Positions 20,292 to 32,657 of a stretch of 64,000 nt of DNA are shown in pieces (within the stretch, counting starts at the first letter, position 1; each line of letters opens with the position of its first letter). The stretch is from positions 7,164,623 to 7,228,622 of the forward strand of contig JAJEKV010000057.1 of NCBI GenBank assembly GCA_021234155.1. Reading direction: 5' to 3'. Below the pieces are notes generated by a model. That model was not told the origin of the DNA. It saw only the letters and a program-made list of their open reading frames with translations, and made no database searches. Both the position numbers and the translations under genes were made by a program. This stretch comes from Isoetes taiwanensis. Lineage: Eukaryota > Streptophyta > Lycopodiopsida > Isoetales > Isoetaceae.

Positions 20292-20560
20292 TTAACTTTT
20301 GGCACTCAACAGCTTGGGTCCAGAAAGGACTTTTGTAAACATATCAGCTTGTTGCAATTTTGTGGGAATATATGCCACATTTATTTCTCCTTTTTCTACC
20401 TCATCTCGTATGAAATGATGGTGTATTTCAATGTGCTTACTTCGAGAATGATGGACTGGATTCTTGGTCATTGCCACTCCACTTTTATTATCACAATATA
20501 GAATGGTAGCGCTTGTCAGCTGACATCCCAACTCTTTGAGCATTCTACGCAGCCAAATTA
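20292..20560 (-). pseudogene. Copia RNase H, C-terminal part
   Basis: Minus-strand reading WLRRMLKELG, then ILYCDNKSGVAMTKNPVHHSR, SKHIEIHHHFIRDE and QQADMFTKVL are hallmarks of the copia RNase H end. It is cut from the rest of the domain by the insertion 20564-21375. Confidence 0.9.
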
Positions 20561-20563
20561 TTT

Positions 20564-21375
20564 GAGCATTCTATGCAGCCATACCTCTGTGGGGTTGCAG
20601 CACCTTGCTTGAGGAAGATGGAAGGCAATATCTTCTGGAAACGAAGAGGCCCCTCCCATAGTAGTTGTGGTTGTAGAGAAGTATGCGATATTTTTCTTCT
20701 TAGCCTGTACTTGGAACTAGGTGCACGAACTGTAGTACTCTTGCCTTAATGAAGAGGTTGAGGCTGCTATTGTAATGGAGTATGGGACTACTATATATCG
20801 GTGGAACTCTGGTTTGATCCTCCATAGTACTGAGTTTGTGGGAAGAAGCGGAGTACAGACTCTTTCGGTTTGAACTTCAGGGTGGTGGTACTATCCTCTG
20901 GAAAAGGATCATAGCTGCTGTAGTACTATGAGCAGCGGAAGAGGATGGATCAGCTGGACCTCCTACCTAGTATGGACTTCCATTGTCTATGACGAGACTA
21001 CTTCTCTAGGTAAATCATTCGGGCTGTTCTTCATGATCAAGAGTAGTAGCTTTGATGGGCTCCATAGTCATAAGCAGCTTTCCATAGTAGTTGAAGCATG
21101 TGGGAAGATGGTAACGCCTTACAGTACTGTGGAGGTTGAGAAGGGGCTGCCCATCTATCTGCAATTACGGTGAAGAGGTTGAGGGAGCTTGCCATAGTAC
21201 ACAGTTATGGCTCTACATCGACCTCTAGCATTGTGTTTGCTTTGCATCGTGTGCTAATTCTTCCGATCTAGTGACCAAGAGCATTGTATACTTCCTATCT
21301 GGCCTATTGTGGAGCCCACAAGAAGGTTGTGTACCTTGTTTTTATATTAATCAAAAAATTCTTACCCTCAAAAAA
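20564..21375 (+). mobile_element. Non-LTR-type (LINE or SINE-like) insertion in the copia RNase H
   Basis: Flanked by AAATTATTT on both sides (20555-20563 and 21376-21384). The plus-strand 3' end, TTTTTATATTAATCAAAA then CTTACCCTC and an A-run, resembles plant L1-type 3' tails. The body has repeated CCATAGTA(C/G) and GTAGTACT motifs and no recognisable ORF. The first ~20 bp repeat the adjacent target sequence, so the exact 5' edge is uncertain. Confidence 0.6.
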
Positions 21376-22309
21376 AAATTATTTCAGAGGCTGCCTGCGA
21401 TACCGCCACATATTCTGCTTCAGCGCTACATTCGGCTACACCCATATTTTTCGGGCACATCTTACTACAGATTTTCATACCTGGTGCAATGGGCGTTGTC
21501 GATATATTGCAATCCATCATCCTAAATCGAATCAAAGCTTTCTTAATATTTTGCTCTTGTGTCAAAAAAAGCTCCCCTTTTCTCCTATCTCTCATAACCT
21601 CCATACCCAACAATTTCTTAAGCTCACCCAGTTCGGACATTTGAAATCGTCCTTTCAAGGACGCTTGACATCTTTCCAGATACAATTTGTCATTACTAGC
21701 CATCACACAATCATCAACATAAAGTGCCATGATTAAGCACTTGTCTCCTTCTTCCCACATGTATAAATTGCCTTCCGTCTTCAATTTTCTAAATCCTATG
21801 GAAAGTAAAAAGTTATTCATGCATATGTACCATTGTCTAGATGCTTGTCTTAGGCCATAAACTGCTTTTCTCAATCTACAGACCATATTCTTTCCTTGCT
21901 CGTATCCTTCAAGCTGCTCCATATAAATTTCTTCTTCTAAGTCTCCATTCAAGAATGTTGTCTTCACATCCCTGTGCTCTATTTCCATATCATTTTGAAC
22001 TGCTAATGCTATCAAGGTTCTCAGACTAGTCACCTTGACTATAAATGAGAATGTATTTGTATAGTCTACTCCTGCTTCCTGAGTATACCCTTTTGCCACT
22101 AGACATGCTTTATACCTTTCTATCGAACCATCAGCATTCCTCTTTATTTTAAATAGCCATTTACTCCCTACCACATTCTTGCACTTAGGGCGTGGTACTA
22201 GCTCGTAGGTTCCTGTTTCTTTAAAGGACTTCAACTCGTTTTCCATAGCCTCCTTCCATTTTAGAGAATCTGGTCCCATCATGGCTTGCTCCACTGTCCT
22301 GGGCTCCAC
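21368..22309 (-). pseudogene. Copia reverse transcriptase and start of RNase H
   Basis: 313-codon minus-strand ORF with copia RT motifs: WKEAMENELKSF, GSKWLFKIKRNADGSIERYK, AVYGLRQASRQWY and the catalytic YVDD in IMALYVDDCVMAS. It ends in the RNase H piece CSAEAEYVAVSQAASEI, where the insertion interrupts it. Catalytic residues kept, but the Pol frame is broken on both sides. Confidence 0.93.
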
Positions 22310-22862
22310 TATGCAAGATATTATCTTTGGCTTTGGAACTCTTTTTGTTCTACCATAAAGTTCTAAGTTCGGCTTTAAGACGCTCTATCTCATTGCGACG
22401 TGCATATCTTCCCCTTGCTCCACTTTCAATATCTTCTTGCATTCTCTGATGTGCATCGTCTTGCCCTTCAATTGGCGCACTATCGGCTTCTGAAGTTTCA
22501 TGCATCTCCTCCCGCTCTATGCGGCGCACTATTGACTTCTATGGTCTCATGCACCTCATTCGGTTCATCATCTGTGTCAACATCTATTACTATGTCTGGT
22601 TTCTCTACTATCTTCTCATTTTCGTTCTCCGCATTGTCTCCAAGAAAGTCTGTCGGTATCCATTATTCTTCTTCTTGCTTTGTCAATGTCTTCCTGTCTT
22701 TATACAATAATTTCTCGTCAAATTCAACGTCTCTGCTATGTAAATTTTGTGTGTCACCGGGTCATACAACCTATAGCCATTCGTTTCCTCGTCATATCCT
22801 ACTAAGAAAGTGGGGATACTGTGATCACCCAGCTTTCCTCGCAGCTCCTCTGGCACCAACAT

Positions 22863-23480
22863 TTAGGCTAAGCATCCATAAACCCTCAATCGATGGACAG
22901 ACTGTCTTTTTCTAGACCATGTCTCTTCAGGAACGGCTCCCTTTAATGCAGATGTCGGCAACCTATTCTGCACATAGCAAGCAGTGGCTACTGCTTCTCC
23001 CCACAAAAAATTGGGTAATCCTGCATGCTTCAGCATGCATCTGGCCGCATCCATAATGTTGCGATTTTTACGCTCTGCCACACCGTTTTGTTGAGGTGTA
23101 TATCGACACGTGTACTACCTCTTGATTCCATGCATCTGATAGAATTTTATAAATTCTCCTGACCTATATTCACCTCCAAAGTCTGTCCTTAAAGGTTTTA
23201 CTCGTGAAAACGTCTCACGTTCCACCTCTGCAATATAAAGTCGGAAAGCATCGAACACCTGAACTTTTGAGCGGAGATAATAACATTTGGTGCGCCTGCT
23301 AAAATTATCTATAAAAGTAGCAAAATAGGATTTGCCCCCAAGACTCTGTACTTGCATGGGTCCACACACGTCAGAGTGCACCAATTCAAGCAACTCAGTC
23401 ACTCGTCGTCCTTTATTTTTAAAAGGAAGTCTAGTTTGCTTTCCTAGCATACAAGCCTCACACATGCTCTTCATCATCAA
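22863..23480 (-). pseudogene. Copia integrase
   Basis: Two blocks in different frames. 23480-23115 has CEACMLGKQTRLPF (zinc Cys pair), VHSDVCGPM (first Asp) and LRTDFGGEY (second Asp). 23081-22863 has MAERKNRNIMDAARCML (Glu) and VYGCLA. The frame is broken near 23110. The interval 22310-22862 holds the remaining, stop-rich integrase C-terminal linker. Confidence 0.9.
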
Positions 23481-23991
23481 ATGTCAACCCATCTAACAAT
23501 TTATGTTTTTTTGCAATTTTAATACTGTTGTAATTTACATGTGCCATCCTAAGGTGCCAAATATGCAGATCATTCATGATCAAAACTTTGTTAATAGTAT
23601 CTACGTTCAATTCAAACAAATTTCCATTTTTTTGAGCCTCAAAGGTTTTCATACCCTCTTTTATAAATTTGCATCCAGTCTTGTGAAATCTCAACTCAAA
23701 ACCATCATCCACTAAATTGGCAACAGAAATGAGATTGAATGACATACCCAGCGCATATAACACATTTGGCACATTAAGAATTGCTTTACCTTCCTTTACC
23801 AGTTCCAGAGTTCCACGTCCATGAACTTCTTGAAGAACTCCATTTCCCATCTGGACCACTCCAGGGTTTTCGTCATTTTTAACCTGCCGCAACATCTCAG
23901 GTGTGCTTACCACAGAAACCTCGGCTCCAGAATCTATGGTTAATACACCATTGTTCCTTCGACAATTAGCAATTGCTCCAATCGCCCCCAA
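23458..23991 (-). pseudogene. Copia protease and pre-integrase domain
   Basis: 177-codon ORF with the protease motif VLTIDSGAEVSVVS and the pre-integrase motif LWHLRMAH-type (IWHLRMAHVNYNSIKI). Belongs to the same Pol as the domains downstream on the minus strand. Confidence 0.9.
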
Positions 23992-24278
23992 TTTCTCCTC
24001 CTCAATTACTAGTTTCTTTTAATTATATTTAAACACCTGCCGTTTAGAATCACGGCTCCACCTTTTCTCTCTTACATGCAATAATAACGCACTTTGCATG
24101 CTTGCTATGTTGAATGCTCCCTGTACTGTGCCAATCAGCTATCTCTTAACTTCAGCAAATCCGGAATGTCAAAATCCGACCAAAACTTTTGTCTACTCCT
24201 TTCCACTAATTCGCACTTCCTTGCAGAATAAGTTCCCGAATCTGAACCGATACGTTGCACCAGCCCAGATCGATTTCA

Positions 24279-24290
24279 GCTCTGATACCA
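24279..24290 (-). other. Primer binding site of the copia element
   Basis: Reverse complement reads TGGTATCAGAGC, one base from the LTR; tRNA-iMet type. Confidence 0.9.
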
Positions 24291-24291
24291 C

Positions 24292-24792
24292 TGTTGGATA
24301 TCAAGCTGTATCTAAGCAAGCCAATCATGCATTTCACCTGCTCTTATGAGGTCTCCCGATAGCCCAAGCTCTGCAACAGACAGCTACTCTGGTCCCCGAT
24401 ATCTATCAAAGTCCACCTCTACAGCACTCACTGATTCTGTTGTACCAGATGTCGGCACTCCACCAGATGCTAAGATCTTCCCTCTCTGCCAGACGCTATA
24501 ATCCAGAAGCCTTCTGATTCAGAGATCTTCACTCAGATGCTCTGTCTCTCTCTGCTTTATCTTCTGTGAATCGCTGAAGAAATCTTTCGATCTACCCGCT
24601 GCCCAACTTCCGATAGGCTCAATCTGAGCTTTGAGCTTCCCCTAAATGATTCTTTGCCTCCACCTCCTGTCTCTCGACCACTGCCAGGGAACCCCCTTTT
24701 ATATCCTTATGTTACACGCTTTTCGGAAGCACGTTTTTTGCTTCAGGATGCCACGTATTTTGTAAAGGCTATATATGCCATGTATTCCAACA
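24292..24792 (-). repeat. 5' LTR of the copia element (minus orientation)
   Basis: 501 bp, pairs with 19748-20257; adjoined by the PBS on its inner side. Confidence 0.93.
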
Positions 24793-27700
24793 ACCGGTTA
24801 TTGATTTATCTCTACGGAAGATGTTATTGATTTATCTCTATGGAGGATGTAGAAGAAACAACAGTTCATATTATTTTTCAAGATCTTAACTAGTAGGTTA
24901 TATAAATCTATGTAGCAAATTAAGTATAGCACATCGAGACTAGAATAGGAAATGCTTCTTAACAATACAAAGATAATGCAAAGAGGGCAAAAAAAATTGG
25001 GATCAGGGTCTCATGGCCTTTGGTAAAAATAAGTGTGCAATCGAGCTAAGAATAGAACTCTATTCTAAATAGCATATAGAGTTTTTTGGATTGCACACTG
25101 TTTAGGGGCAATTTGTTAGGGAGAGGGTGGCTTTGGGCATCTTTAAGCATATCTAATAATCTAACGGCTACAATTCCTAGTTCTTTTCTTGGCATCTTAT
25201 ATTATAATGTTTTAGTGCAAGTAATGGACCACGCCCTAGATCCAGCGGCTGAAATTGAATCACTAAGTCTATGGTTGAGATTCGATGTGGTTGAGTTTAG
25301 GGCTATGGCGACCGATGGCTCTTACAAAAAGCAGCGGGCGGGATCGCCCTAGATCCAGCGGCTGAAATTGAATCACTAAGTCTATGGTTGAGATTCGATG
25401 TGGTTGAGTTTAGGGCTACGGCGGCCGATGGTTCTTACAAAAAGCAGCGGGCGGGAAACCATCTGGATTGTTTGGCTTTTGATTTATGGATTTTAGAACC
25501 GGGCTCATGTCGGTCCCATTGATTTTGAGAGGCATGGCATAGGCTTTCTAGATGTAAGCATGTTAATAATCATCGTTGTAGATTAATTTTCGAAGGATGA
25601 TTAGGGTTTGGCGCTTGGAGTCCGGATGTAAGCATGTTAATGGAGTCCGGATGTAAGCATGTTAATAATCATCATTGTAGATTAATTTTCGAGGGATGAT
25701 TAGGGTTCGACGCATGGAGTCCGACGTTCTTTATGACATGGCAGTAATCTTTGGTGTAGATGTATAGTAGCAGTAGCAGCGGGTCTGGATCGGATGCATG
25801 GGCTATGATGTTGTGCAGAACTGGGGCAGTCAAAAAATTTGAAGCTGGATTCTACTAAGTTAGGTTCAACGGAAATTTTGAAGCTGGGTTCTACTAGGTT
25901 TAGCGAAAATACAGGGCCATGGAAAATCCGGGACAACATGTGGAATCTCCGGGGCAATTGATCTGGGCTGTTTCTTAACCAAGGATGTAAAGCACTGGGC
26001 AGAGCAGAGAACCGGTGATGGCTCCAACAGCTTCTTTGTGACAATCTCAAGATCCATCAGCCACAAGCTGCATGTTCATTTTGCCCTAATTTCGTTTTCA
26101 GTAGGCTCTCCTTGCTATGCCATATTTTTTTCATTCTTGAGTCATCTGCATATAAAAAGCAAGCAAAAGATGCAACCACAAAGGAAGCGACCTACATATC
26201 CTCTTGGACAAAGTTGACAAAAGATGCACAGTTTAATGAGTTGGACGGTAAGATGATTTGCTTGGAAGGTTTTATTTAGAACTGTGCCAAGGCTGTATCC
26301 ACCATCAAGTTTTATTATGAGAGCTTATTTTGGGTTCGAGGTACCTCCTACTTTGCTTAAAGAAATTCACAAAAGGAGCTCCTTGCAACGAAGAGAGCCA
26401 TATCTTTAGTAAAAGGTACATTGCTTTAACCAAAGGATCTGCTTTTTGGAATGACTTGATAATTAGAAAGTCAAAGACACTTATAAACTATGAATAATCG
26501 CTTATTGTAAACTGTTGATGTGATCACAGGGCATGCGAATAACTGCTGCTTTATCCTTGCATCAAGGAGGAGCATATCTTTAGTAAAAGGTATCATGCTT
26601 TAACAAATAGATTATTTTCGAAATGTATTTGTATTTAAAAATTCGAAGGCTCTTATAGATTGTATAAATGCTCATTGTAACTGTTTGATTTTCATACTTC
26701 TGCGTCAAAATTTGTGTAAATGTTTGCAAGCATGGGGAGAGGTCAGTTTGTCTTCTTTTCAAGCATCCTATATAGCGGAATTTCATAGACGGTTAAAGTG
26801 CAGTTCCAACAATGAACGAAAAAGCATTTTATACAATTTTTTTCTTTCTGGCAGTTAGGGTGCTTGCACTGTTTTCTTAGCAATGAGCGTCAATTGTTTT
26901 TGGAGCATCCGGCATGCATTAGGTTACATGTGAGAAGCCAGAAGGCTTGATTCTTCCAATCCAAAGTTGAGTGGCTGATATGCTCCCCTTCTACTTTTGC
27001 ATTTTTGCTAAGTTGCATTTGCATTTTTATCAGTTGCGTCTGTATTTCCATGCATTTCGATTTCAGAATCTTTAACCACGCAAATTTTAATTTGGGTTGT
27101 GGCATATGTAGGGCATTACTGGCAGCAGTAGTCCCATAATAACCTATGTAAACGACATTTATTCCTAGCCTTTATCTTCGGGGCAACATCGACATTTTTT
27201 CTCTCACGATCAAGGTAAAGAAGTCCATTTTGGTTGCACTAGCTTTGTTATTGGGCTTATTTTGGATTAAAAGATAGATCACATCTTGCCTTTGGGCTGC
27301 TCATTTATTATCTTTCCTGCAATTTCAAAATGGTGTGTTGCATTTATTGTTTATCAGAAATAGAGCCCATCCAATTATTATTGTTCCACCATGATTTTAT
27401 TCTTCTCATGGGAGAGAGTTGCTATAGCCAGCAAGAGTAGATGATGAAGAAGGCATCTGCATCGATTTTAGACGAACTTAGTAAGCATTTTGAGAACAAA
27501 AGACTGTGTATAGCAGTTGTCTTAACAATTGGATAAAGTACAATATCAGGTCCAGTTTTTCAATTTTGGCAGCACCGAACTACACACCGAACTACAGGAA
27601 AATATTTTGGAAACTCCATTCATGCAGATCTTAAATTGCTAAGTCGTGCATCAACAACATAGCATGCAATTTTGATTAGGGCTAAGACAACATTGGCGTC

Positions 27701-29319
27701 CATGACATTAGAGACTGAAGTTGAAAATTGTTTGATTTTACTCTTTTAACCAAAAGCGTGGGCGATGAATAGTATTTACTGTTATGTGGAATTACTGTTC
27801 ATTTGTTTGAATTATAGCAGTATGAATGTCGTTGAACTTATGCATGATATTGCGGGTTTTAGATGCAGGAATAAATGCAGCCAAAGTTGAATAAAAAGCT
27901 GGTGATCAGGATATCTACACAAGCAACTTTTCTGAGATGCATTATGGCCAGTTGATAAGCTGAGATTTATTGAAACATCCATTCAAGCTAAAATAGCTAA
28001 GGCAACCTTGAGCTTGAAAATTTTCCTCTTATGTTTTTACTTCAATGGCGTTTCTTATTCTTGCAACTGCCTATTGCAGACAATGGCATTGCACGTCAAT
28101 GGAGCTTGATTGGGTTCTCAACTAAGCAAATTGAAGCATACAAGCAAATTAAAGCATACATGTCATTAACAGGTTTTTAGTTAACTATTTGGAGATATAT
28201 GGGTCTCTTGGATTATGACAAAGCTTTCTACTACTAATATCTTTACTAGCTAAGCTCTGGGACGTACAAGCCATTTTTAAAAATCTGTATAGGTTATTAG
28301 ATAGGCAAATTCATGGATGTATTCATGGTTCAATTCTACCAACTTATTTATGTAGAGTGTTAGTTTCAGACAAATAATGGCCCAAGTTTGGCGATATATA
28401 CAAATCTTGATATATACAAATCCTGATAAGGGCAAAGCATATGCAACATTTGTGGCCAAATCACGTCCAAATCATAGAAACAAAATCTGATACATACACC
28501 CATGGAATACAACATCCTCATGTATTGCTTCATATGAGGAACTTTTGGAATTGGAGGTACGAAGGAGGAACATTTTTGTATGGACATAATATTGCATTTG
28601 TGTAGTTGCAATTTTAAAAAATAATGAGTAATGGTGAATCATACCACGATACATTTTGCAATAGCATGGATTATGATGGCAAGTAAAATATGTAGTATGA
28701 AAGCATGCTTTATGTTGACATGAAACTAACCATGGGGTATTTTTGCATGGATTATTGTAGCAAATAAATATATTTGGTGAGAATTTTATTTCAGAGATAT
28801 ATACATGGTAATATTGGATGGGCAATGGCAGTGAATTATTAAAAATTATTTATTTCAAGATTGCTTTGGTTCATGTGTTATAAGTTCCACACTCTCACCA
28901 CTAGCGGGTGCAAAGTGGGTTGAGGTAACCAAGACACCAACATGTACAAGACACCAACATGTACAGCTTCCTTTAAAAGCATGTTTGACAATGGAATTTG
29001 CACTAGGCAAGTGCCAAAAAGCTCCCCTAAACCTTAAGTATACATATGGAATGGATTGAAAAACCCCATGCTGGTCACTTAAGTGGTTTCTATGCCTTCC
29101 CTATGAATCTCCACTGGAGCCTAAGGTTCATCGTTAATTATTCCACGGGATTAATACCTCTCTAGAAGGAATCTGACAACCTTGCCATGAGAATATTCAT
29201 GAGCAACTGCAATACATTATTCGATGTTCAACGCAGCACTTAGTTTCTTCAAAACAAAGACCTTTGTAACTCCCAAAATAACACAAGCTATATTGCCACT
29301 TAATAGGATCAGACCATTA
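24793..29319. repeat. Non-coding repeat mosaic with short tandem duplications
   Basis: 24797-25180 continues arm A and matches 46370-46422 and 47140-47460 inverted. Internal tandem duplications: a 113-bp unit at 25234-25459 (also related to 62110-62230), a roughly 95-bp unit at 25548-25740 and a diverged ~185-bp unit at 26390-26690. A diverged copy of the 0.2-kb MITE lies near 28965-29130. No coding region recognised; ORFs are short and unsupported. Confidence 0.7.
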
Positions 29320-29347
29320 GCCCAGCAACGCTGGGCACCCTAACTAG
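29320..29347 (+). mobile_element. Helitron-like 3' terminus
   Basis: Hairpin GCCCAGC-AAC-GCTGGGC at 29320-29336, then ACCCTAA and CTAG (29344-29347) followed by T. This is the canonical Helitron 3' end. The element body would lie to the left; its 5' end was not identified. Confidence 0.65.
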
Positions 29348-29349
29348 TT

Positions 29350-31346
29350 GTATAATAATTTGTAAGTTTTTATTGCCCAACGGGGCAAGCCCTTGTTTGA
29401 TGGTGTAATATGGGGGACTAGGAATATTCCCTAGATTGCGTCAAGGGAAGTTCATAGGGTGTACCCAGTATTTTCCAACCATCGATTTCATTTTTTTTGG
29501 CTTCATGTATTCTTACATTTTACATCATGTGGCTGTTGAACTGACCTATTTTTCAATTATTTGACAGGCAGCATGTTTGACAGGCGAGTCCTTTTTGTTA
29601 TCTAGAAAAACATCATTATTGGTGAGAGGTTTTCCGTCCTTGTCATTCGAGAGAGTTTTTCCAGATTTTGGCATATGACATATGTACCCGATTCTTTTTC
29701 AATGCAAATGATGTGTGGCAGCTGGATATCCCTCACAATAGTCGGGTCGTGCATGGAGAAGCAAAACCTCGATTATTATTTGATAGGCATGTTTGTAAAG
29801 TAGTCCTTTTTGTTATCTAGAAAAACATTATTATCGGTGAGAGGTTTTTCGTCCTTGTCATTCGAGAGAGTTTTTCCAGATTTTGGCATGTACCCGATTC
29901 TTTTTCATTGCAAATGATGTGTGGCAGCTGGATATCCCTCACAATAGTCGGGTCGTGCATGGAGAAGCCAAACCTCTCTTTTTCTAATCGATCACAACTA
30001 AAGGTGGTCAATACCTCTCTATTCAATAGGCCAAATGTTCTTCATTGATGATAAAATTCCAATTCTATTCTATTCTATATTCACAACAGTTTGAGTATCA
30101 ACCACATGCTTTTGCCTTGATTAGAGTCATTGAAGAAACCCCTCTTTTGCTATGAAATCGACATGGTGATAATAAGGACGAGCTCTGCAGATCATTTTGA
30201 GATCTGAAAATGTAATATGTTAAGAATGCCAATTGCATTTATATGCTACGTCATGAGGCTGGATCGATAAGAGATAATGTTCCAAGAAAGCTTTAGTTAA
30301 CAATATGATAACGATAACAAACACCTCTCTTTACCAACTCACTTATTGGTTTGATTTGTATCGGTTCCAAAACAGTGCAAAAGACATCCTTAAACACATG
30401 AGATTTCAATTGTCGTGTTTTGGTGATATTTTGTCGAGCTAGTGTCTAGTTCTACCTGGTGTTCAAATGCCCTAAAAATTTTCTTAGATTTCATCAGTTC
30501 AAGTGGATTTCTCAAGATTCTCTAGGATTCTATGATATTCCATGAAGTTTCCTCGAGACCTCTAAAGATTCTTTATATTCCCTCAAATCCCTTGAAAATC
30601 CTAAGTTTCCTTCATAATCTGTTAGACTTTCTTCAGATTCTCTAAGGTTCTCTAAACCATGATGCCGCGATGTTCCAATACGATAAAGCGATGCCAAATA
30701 ATACCCACTTTGTAATCATTAAATGCAATCGTAATTACTATTCATTTGTGAGAAGATTGGAAGGATGTGCAACCTCAGTCATATTTCTCTCTCACTGGCA
30801 TGCGTCTTCAGTAGCTCTCAACGATTCAGAATAAAGTCCTCGAGCTCAATGTTTTAGCTCTTTTAGTTTCTAATGACATTCTCTAACATATAAGCTTTAT
30901 GTTCTCTTCATCATGTGCAATTAATTCTGACGTATCTTATATATTGATGGTAAGCTTATGTTTCTCCTCTAAATATTGCAGGCTACAGCATATATCTACT
31001 TTTCAACGATGGAGAATACCTCCTAGGGGTTTCCCAAATGGAGGGTTTCTAGAGTGTTTAAGTAGTAACACGCCTTTAGATATCCTATTTACCTTCGTTT
31101 TCAATGAATAGATGGTAAATGGACTTCTAGAGCTAAGGGACAAGTGTCTCGGGCAGTTAGCAACTGCTGGGATCTTGCCCTATTTGTAGCTTAGCTTACA
31201 CGTTCCTTGCATCAGCGTTGTTGTGTGCATCTCCACACTGGAATTTTCCTGAGCTATCTTCCCCTCCCCCTCCCCCCGCCCCCTTTCTTTTTTCCTGTTT
31301 CTGCTGATACATTAGAGTCTTGCTCCAATTTTCCTGCTTGAGCTTG
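29350..31346. repeat. Middle-repetitive family, copy C
   Basis: 29350-29670 matches 46030-46330 inverted. 29880-31066 matches 49870-50747 and 52911-53255 directly. An internal ~205-bp tandem duplication covers about 29570-29990 (CGAGAGAGTTTTTCCAG appears twice). No coding sequence recognised. Confidence 0.8.
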
Positions 31347-31806
31347 CCTGTCTGACCTTTTTTTGGTTATTACTAAATTGATCGATATGTTTATGGAGCC
31401 TTGGTGGCTTATATCGATATGGGATTGTTGGCTTATGGTTTTATAGCCTTGGTGGCTTGTTCATGGTTGAAAGCCTTGGTGGCTGTTTTATGGTTTTAAA
31501 GCCTTGGTGGCTTATGTTTGTAGCCTTGGTGCCGGTGGGCCCAGGGTCTTGTCTTACTCGTGTTATTCTTTTGCAGCCGGTCTGACCTACTTTGGTTTTT
31601 ACTAAATTGATCGATATGGTTATGGAGCCTTGGTGGCTTGTATTGATATGGGACTGTTGGCTTATGGTTTTACAGCCTTGGTGGCTTGTTTATGGTTGAA
31701 AGCCTTGGTGGCTCTTTTATGGTTTTTAAGCCTTGATGGCTTATGTTTGTAGCCTTTGGTGCCAGTGGGCCCGGGGTCTTGTCTTACTCGTGTTATTCTT
31801 TTGCAG
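31347..31806 (+). repeat. 230-bp tandem duplication rich in GCCTTGGTGGCTT
   Basis: Units 31347-31576 and 31577-31806 are nearly identical. Each holds several GCCTTGGTGGCTT boxes and ends TTATTCTTTTGCAG, a good 3' splice-site-like sequence. This block is absent from the paralogue at 53255, which jumps from the equivalent of 31066 to 32235. Confidence 0.9.
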
Positions 31807-32087
31807 GATGACGCAGTTGAGTTTGCAGTTTTGGATGGTATAAATACCCCTTTCGATCGAGTTCTGATATAGTTGGCAGTTCACATCTGCATGTGGCTTT
31901 CCTTTTTCAACGTATCTGTAAACCCAAAAAGGCCTGTAGGCATGAGGGTTCTTTTTCTTTTCTACTGTGTATAACATCTCTTAGATGGTTGTTTATCTTT
32001 AGGGTTTCCTTCAAAACTCGAAAGGGCGAGGTTTTCATCCCGGGGATAAGCTTCTCTCTTAGAGCATGTTACATGAGCATGAGCATA

Positions 32088-32213
32088 TGTTTCAGCGTGT
32101 TTCTGTTTATGGAGATGCCCACAAGGCCATGTTTCTGTTTATGGAGATGCCCACAAGGGCCATTTTGTCAGCATGTTTCTGTTTATGGAGATGCCCACAA
32201 GGGCCATTTTGTC
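32088..32213 (+). repeat. Three-copy short tandem repeat
   Basis: The unit containing TGTTTCTGTTTATGGAGATG and CCCACAAGG occurs three times with 35-47 bp spacing. ORFs across it simply translate the repeat. Confidence 0.85.
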
Positions 32214-32234
32214 CATCTTGTCGCTATAGCTCTA

Positions 32235-32657
32235 GAAATACTGGATTTGGAGTATTATACTAGTGGGAACTCTTTTTGAGTTGTCTGGCCTTTCTTTTGT
32301 AAATTTGGTCTAAGTATGTCAGTAGATGGTTAAAACGTAGTAAAGTCACCAAAGAAACTACAAGTAGTTTCATAATTTTACCCCAAACTTGTTCAAAACA
32401 CTAAATTTGACACTGCACCAGTCTCAAAAGCACATTGCTACAGAATGATGGTGGCATCAGGAAATGCAATATCTATTGTATTCCTAGGAATCATAGTAGA
32501 GATCTTGGCACTAGAACCCCTCCCCCACCCCCTTCCAAAATATAATGTTAATAAATGTGGAATGATTAAGAACGAAGGCGGTCTTCATCAATTGCTATAA
32601 CCAATCAATGTTATGATTTCAGCAGCCAACATACAATTAATTATCAAAGGTAACTCC
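32235..32657. repeat. Middle-repetitive family, copy C continued
   Basis: Matches 53258-53705. Interrupted after AACTCC by the LTR element 32658-44874 and resumes at 44875. Confidence 0.85.

Larger units (their letters stand above)
19748..24792 (-). mobile_element. Ty1/copia-type LTR retrotransposon, minus strand, lacking gag
   Basis: LTRs at 19748-20257 and 24292-24792 (plus-strand view starts TGTTGGATATC, ends TTCCAACA). On the minus strand the order is LTR, PBS, protease, integrase, RT, RNase H, polypurine tract (reverse of CTCCCCCTTAG at 20258), LTR, which is the copia order. Only about 300 bp separate the PBS from the protease, so gag is missing. Flanks GCAGG and ACCGG are an imperfect target duplication. 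The paralogue at 47450-47465 has the uninterrupted site CTGCAGGTTATTG (read on its minus strand). A non-LTR-like insertion splits RNase H. Confidence 0.93.

Noticed and set aside
31893-32279. 128-codon ORF with repeated FLFMEMPTR peptide
   Set aside because: It translates a three-copy DNA repeat within a non-coding element; no splice or promoter context supports it.
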